A stretch of 5,568 nucleotides of DNA. Source: an uncultured Gammaproteobacteria bacterium (GTDB taxonomy: Bacteria > Pseudomonadota > Gammaproteobacteria > Nitrosococcales > Methylophagaceae). Under the pieces are notes generated by a model. The model did no database searches, was not told the origin of the DNA, and was given only the letters and a program-made list of their open reading frames with translations. The DNA lies in contig CAJXPP010000157.1 in assembly GCA_913058195.1 (NCBI GenBank), positions 1 through 5,568 on the forward strand. The letters are read 5' to 3'. The translations under genes were made by a program, and so were the position numbers. Positions 4,773 through 5,568 of this stretch are shown here, in pieces; within the stretch, counting starts at the first letter, position 1; the number at the start of each line of letters is the position of its first letter.

Positions 4773-5474
4773 ATGATTACTCATTATCCCTATGAAAACC
4801 TGGGTCATGCCAATCATGGCTGGCTAGATGCAAGGCACCATTTCAATTTTGCGAATTACTATGATCCTGAACGACAGCAGTTTGGTGTGTTGCGTGTCAT
4901 TAATGACGATGTCATAAAAGCAGGTGCAGGTTTTGATACTCACCAGCACAGGAATATGGAAATTATTACCTATGTCAGAAAAGGCGCGATCACCCATCGA
5001 GACAGTAATGGTAATGTTGGCCGCACCGTGGCTGGTGACGTTCAAGTTATGAGTGCAGGCAGTGGTGTTTTCCATTCCGAATTCAATCTGGAGAGCGAAG
5101 ACACCAACATCTTCCAGATATGGATAGAGCCGAACCAACTGGACGTTAAACCGCGATGGGATAGTTATAAGTTTCCCAAGGAGCCGACTACAGATTCGCT
5201 TATGTTACTAGTGTCGGGCGATGGCGCTGCGCCGTTATCAATCTATCAGGATGCTCTTATTTATACTGGACATCTTAGCCAAGGTACGGAGTTAATCCAT
5301 CCGATAAAACACCAAGCTTATGTGCTGGTATCTGAAGGGACTCTCGAACTAGAGGGGCGTTTACTCAATATGGGAGACGGTTTGGAAGTGACAGAACAAT
5401 CATCGATTAAGTTAAAGGCACTCAATAACACCAAGGTATTGGTGATTGATGTGCCGCAAAACAAAAAACATTAA
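4773..5474 (+). CDS. pirin-family bicupin, YhhW-like (quercetinase type)
   Basis: A 233-residue soluble bicupin, close in length to E. coli YhhW (231, as recalled) and sharing its GHANHGWLD (11-19), FANYYDP (26-32) and LRVINDDVI (40-48) segments. The N-terminal cupin carries the complete metal site H57, H59, H101 and E103, in THQHRNMEI and GSGVFHSEFN. The C-terminal cupin (about 130-229) lacks these ligands, as is usual in pirins. YhhW has quercetin 2,3-dioxygenase activity in vitro, but the physiological substrate of bacterial pirins is generally unknown; an oxidative or quinone-stress role is inferred from the neighbours. The ribosome binding site AGGAGA (4761-4766) is six bases before the ATG. 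It lies in one operon between DoxX and a further gene starting 28 bases downstream. Confidence 0.92.
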   Translation: MITHYPYENLGHANHGWLDARHHFNFANYYDPERQQFGVLRVINDDVIKAGAGFDTHQHRNMEIITYVRKGAITHRDSNGNVGRTVAGDVQVMSAGSGVFHSEFNLESEDTNIFQIWIEPNQLDVKPRWDSYKFPKEPTTDSLMLLVSGDGAAPLSIYQDALIYTGHLSQGTELIHPIKHQAYVLVSEGTLELEGRLLNMGDGLEVTEQSSIKLKALNNTKVLVIDVPQNKKH

Positions 5475-5502
5475 TTTTTGATAATAATCTAGGAGAGTTT
5501 CA

Positions 5503-5522
5503 GTGAATAATATATTACATAT
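5503..5522 (+). CDS. start of a further gene, cut by the contig end
   Basis: AGGAG at 5491-5495 is followed seven bases later by a GTG at 5503. The frame reads MNNILHI (the last codon is completed by adapter bases, though AT- would be Ile or Met). The start, 28 bases after the pirin stop, indicates a third operon gene. An N-terminus of the type xxILHI is common in flavodoxin-fold NAD(P)H:quinone/azo reductases, which often accompany DoxX and pirin genes, but seven residues cannot establish this. Confidence 0.5.
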
Positions 5523-5568
5523 CTGTCTCTTATACACATCTCCGAGCCCACGAGACTAGGCATGATCT
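5523..5568. other. Nextera i7 adapter with sample index (non-genomic)
   Basis: The reverse mosaic end CTGTCTCTTATACACATCT occupies 5523-5541. It is followed by CCGAGCCCACGAGAC (5542-5556), an eight-base index TAGGCATG (5557-5564, the Nextera N706 index as I recall) and ATCT, the first bases of the P7 end. This is untrimmed Illumina library sequence. Confidence 0.98.

Noticed and set aside
4824..5138. 104-residue minus-strand open frame
   Set aside because: It is antisense to the pirin gene, whose metal-ligand residues and family match are unambiguous.
1..5546. Perfect 24-base terminal inverted repeats suggesting a transposon around the whole window
   Set aside because: The repeats are Tn5 mosaic ends with Nextera adapter arms and an index, so they are sequencing-library artefacts; there is no transposase gene.

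Overview
The window reads as a short assembled contig from a marine-type gammaproteobacterium. Base composition is AT-leaning, the NsrR and Hmp proteins align closely with my recollection of the E. coli proteins, and a VPxPA-type PEP-CTERM protein sits behind a c-di-GMP-I-like leader. Together these suggest Alteromonadales (Colwellia, Thalassotalea, Shewanella or Pseudoalteromonas relatives), but the genus cannot be fixed from the sequence alone. Both ends are not genomic: positions 1-24 and 5523-5568 are Illumina Nextera (Tn5 mosaic-end) adapter, and the right end even carries an 8-base i7 index. The true genomic insert is 25-5522.

Left block (25-1965): a nitric-oxide defence module. A partial nsrR (minus strand, NO-sensing Fe-S repressor) is divergent from hmp (flavohaemoglobin NO dioxygenase). 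Two tandem 11-1-11 NsrR operators lie between them. hmp overlaps a small membrane gene that looks like NrtS, a nitrate/nitrite transporter. Hmp turns NO and oxygen into nitrate, so the transporter may handle the product.

Middle block (1966-3308): about 400 bases with no supported gene but with a dispersed-repeat copy and hairpins. Two perfect palindromes follow, then a divergent GEMM-I (cyclic-di-GMP-I class) riboswitch placed directly upstream of the ribosome binding site of a secreted 171-residue PEP-CTERM protein. A strong intrinsic terminator follows that gene. A second copy of the short repeat lies between the terminator and the next gene.

Right block (3309-5522): a LysR-type regulator (minus) is divergent from a DoxX-family membrane protein, a YhhW-like pirin bicupin with all four metal ligands, and the first codons of a further gene cut off by the contig end. 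This is the layout of a quinone/electrophile or redox-stress operon controlled by its divergent LysR protein. The intergenic region has three AGTTC half-sites that could be its operator.

The most interesting element is the divergent c-di-GMP-class riboswitch controlling a PEP-CTERM surface or matrix protein. Several core positions differ from the standard aptamer, including a possible change at a ligand-pairing base.
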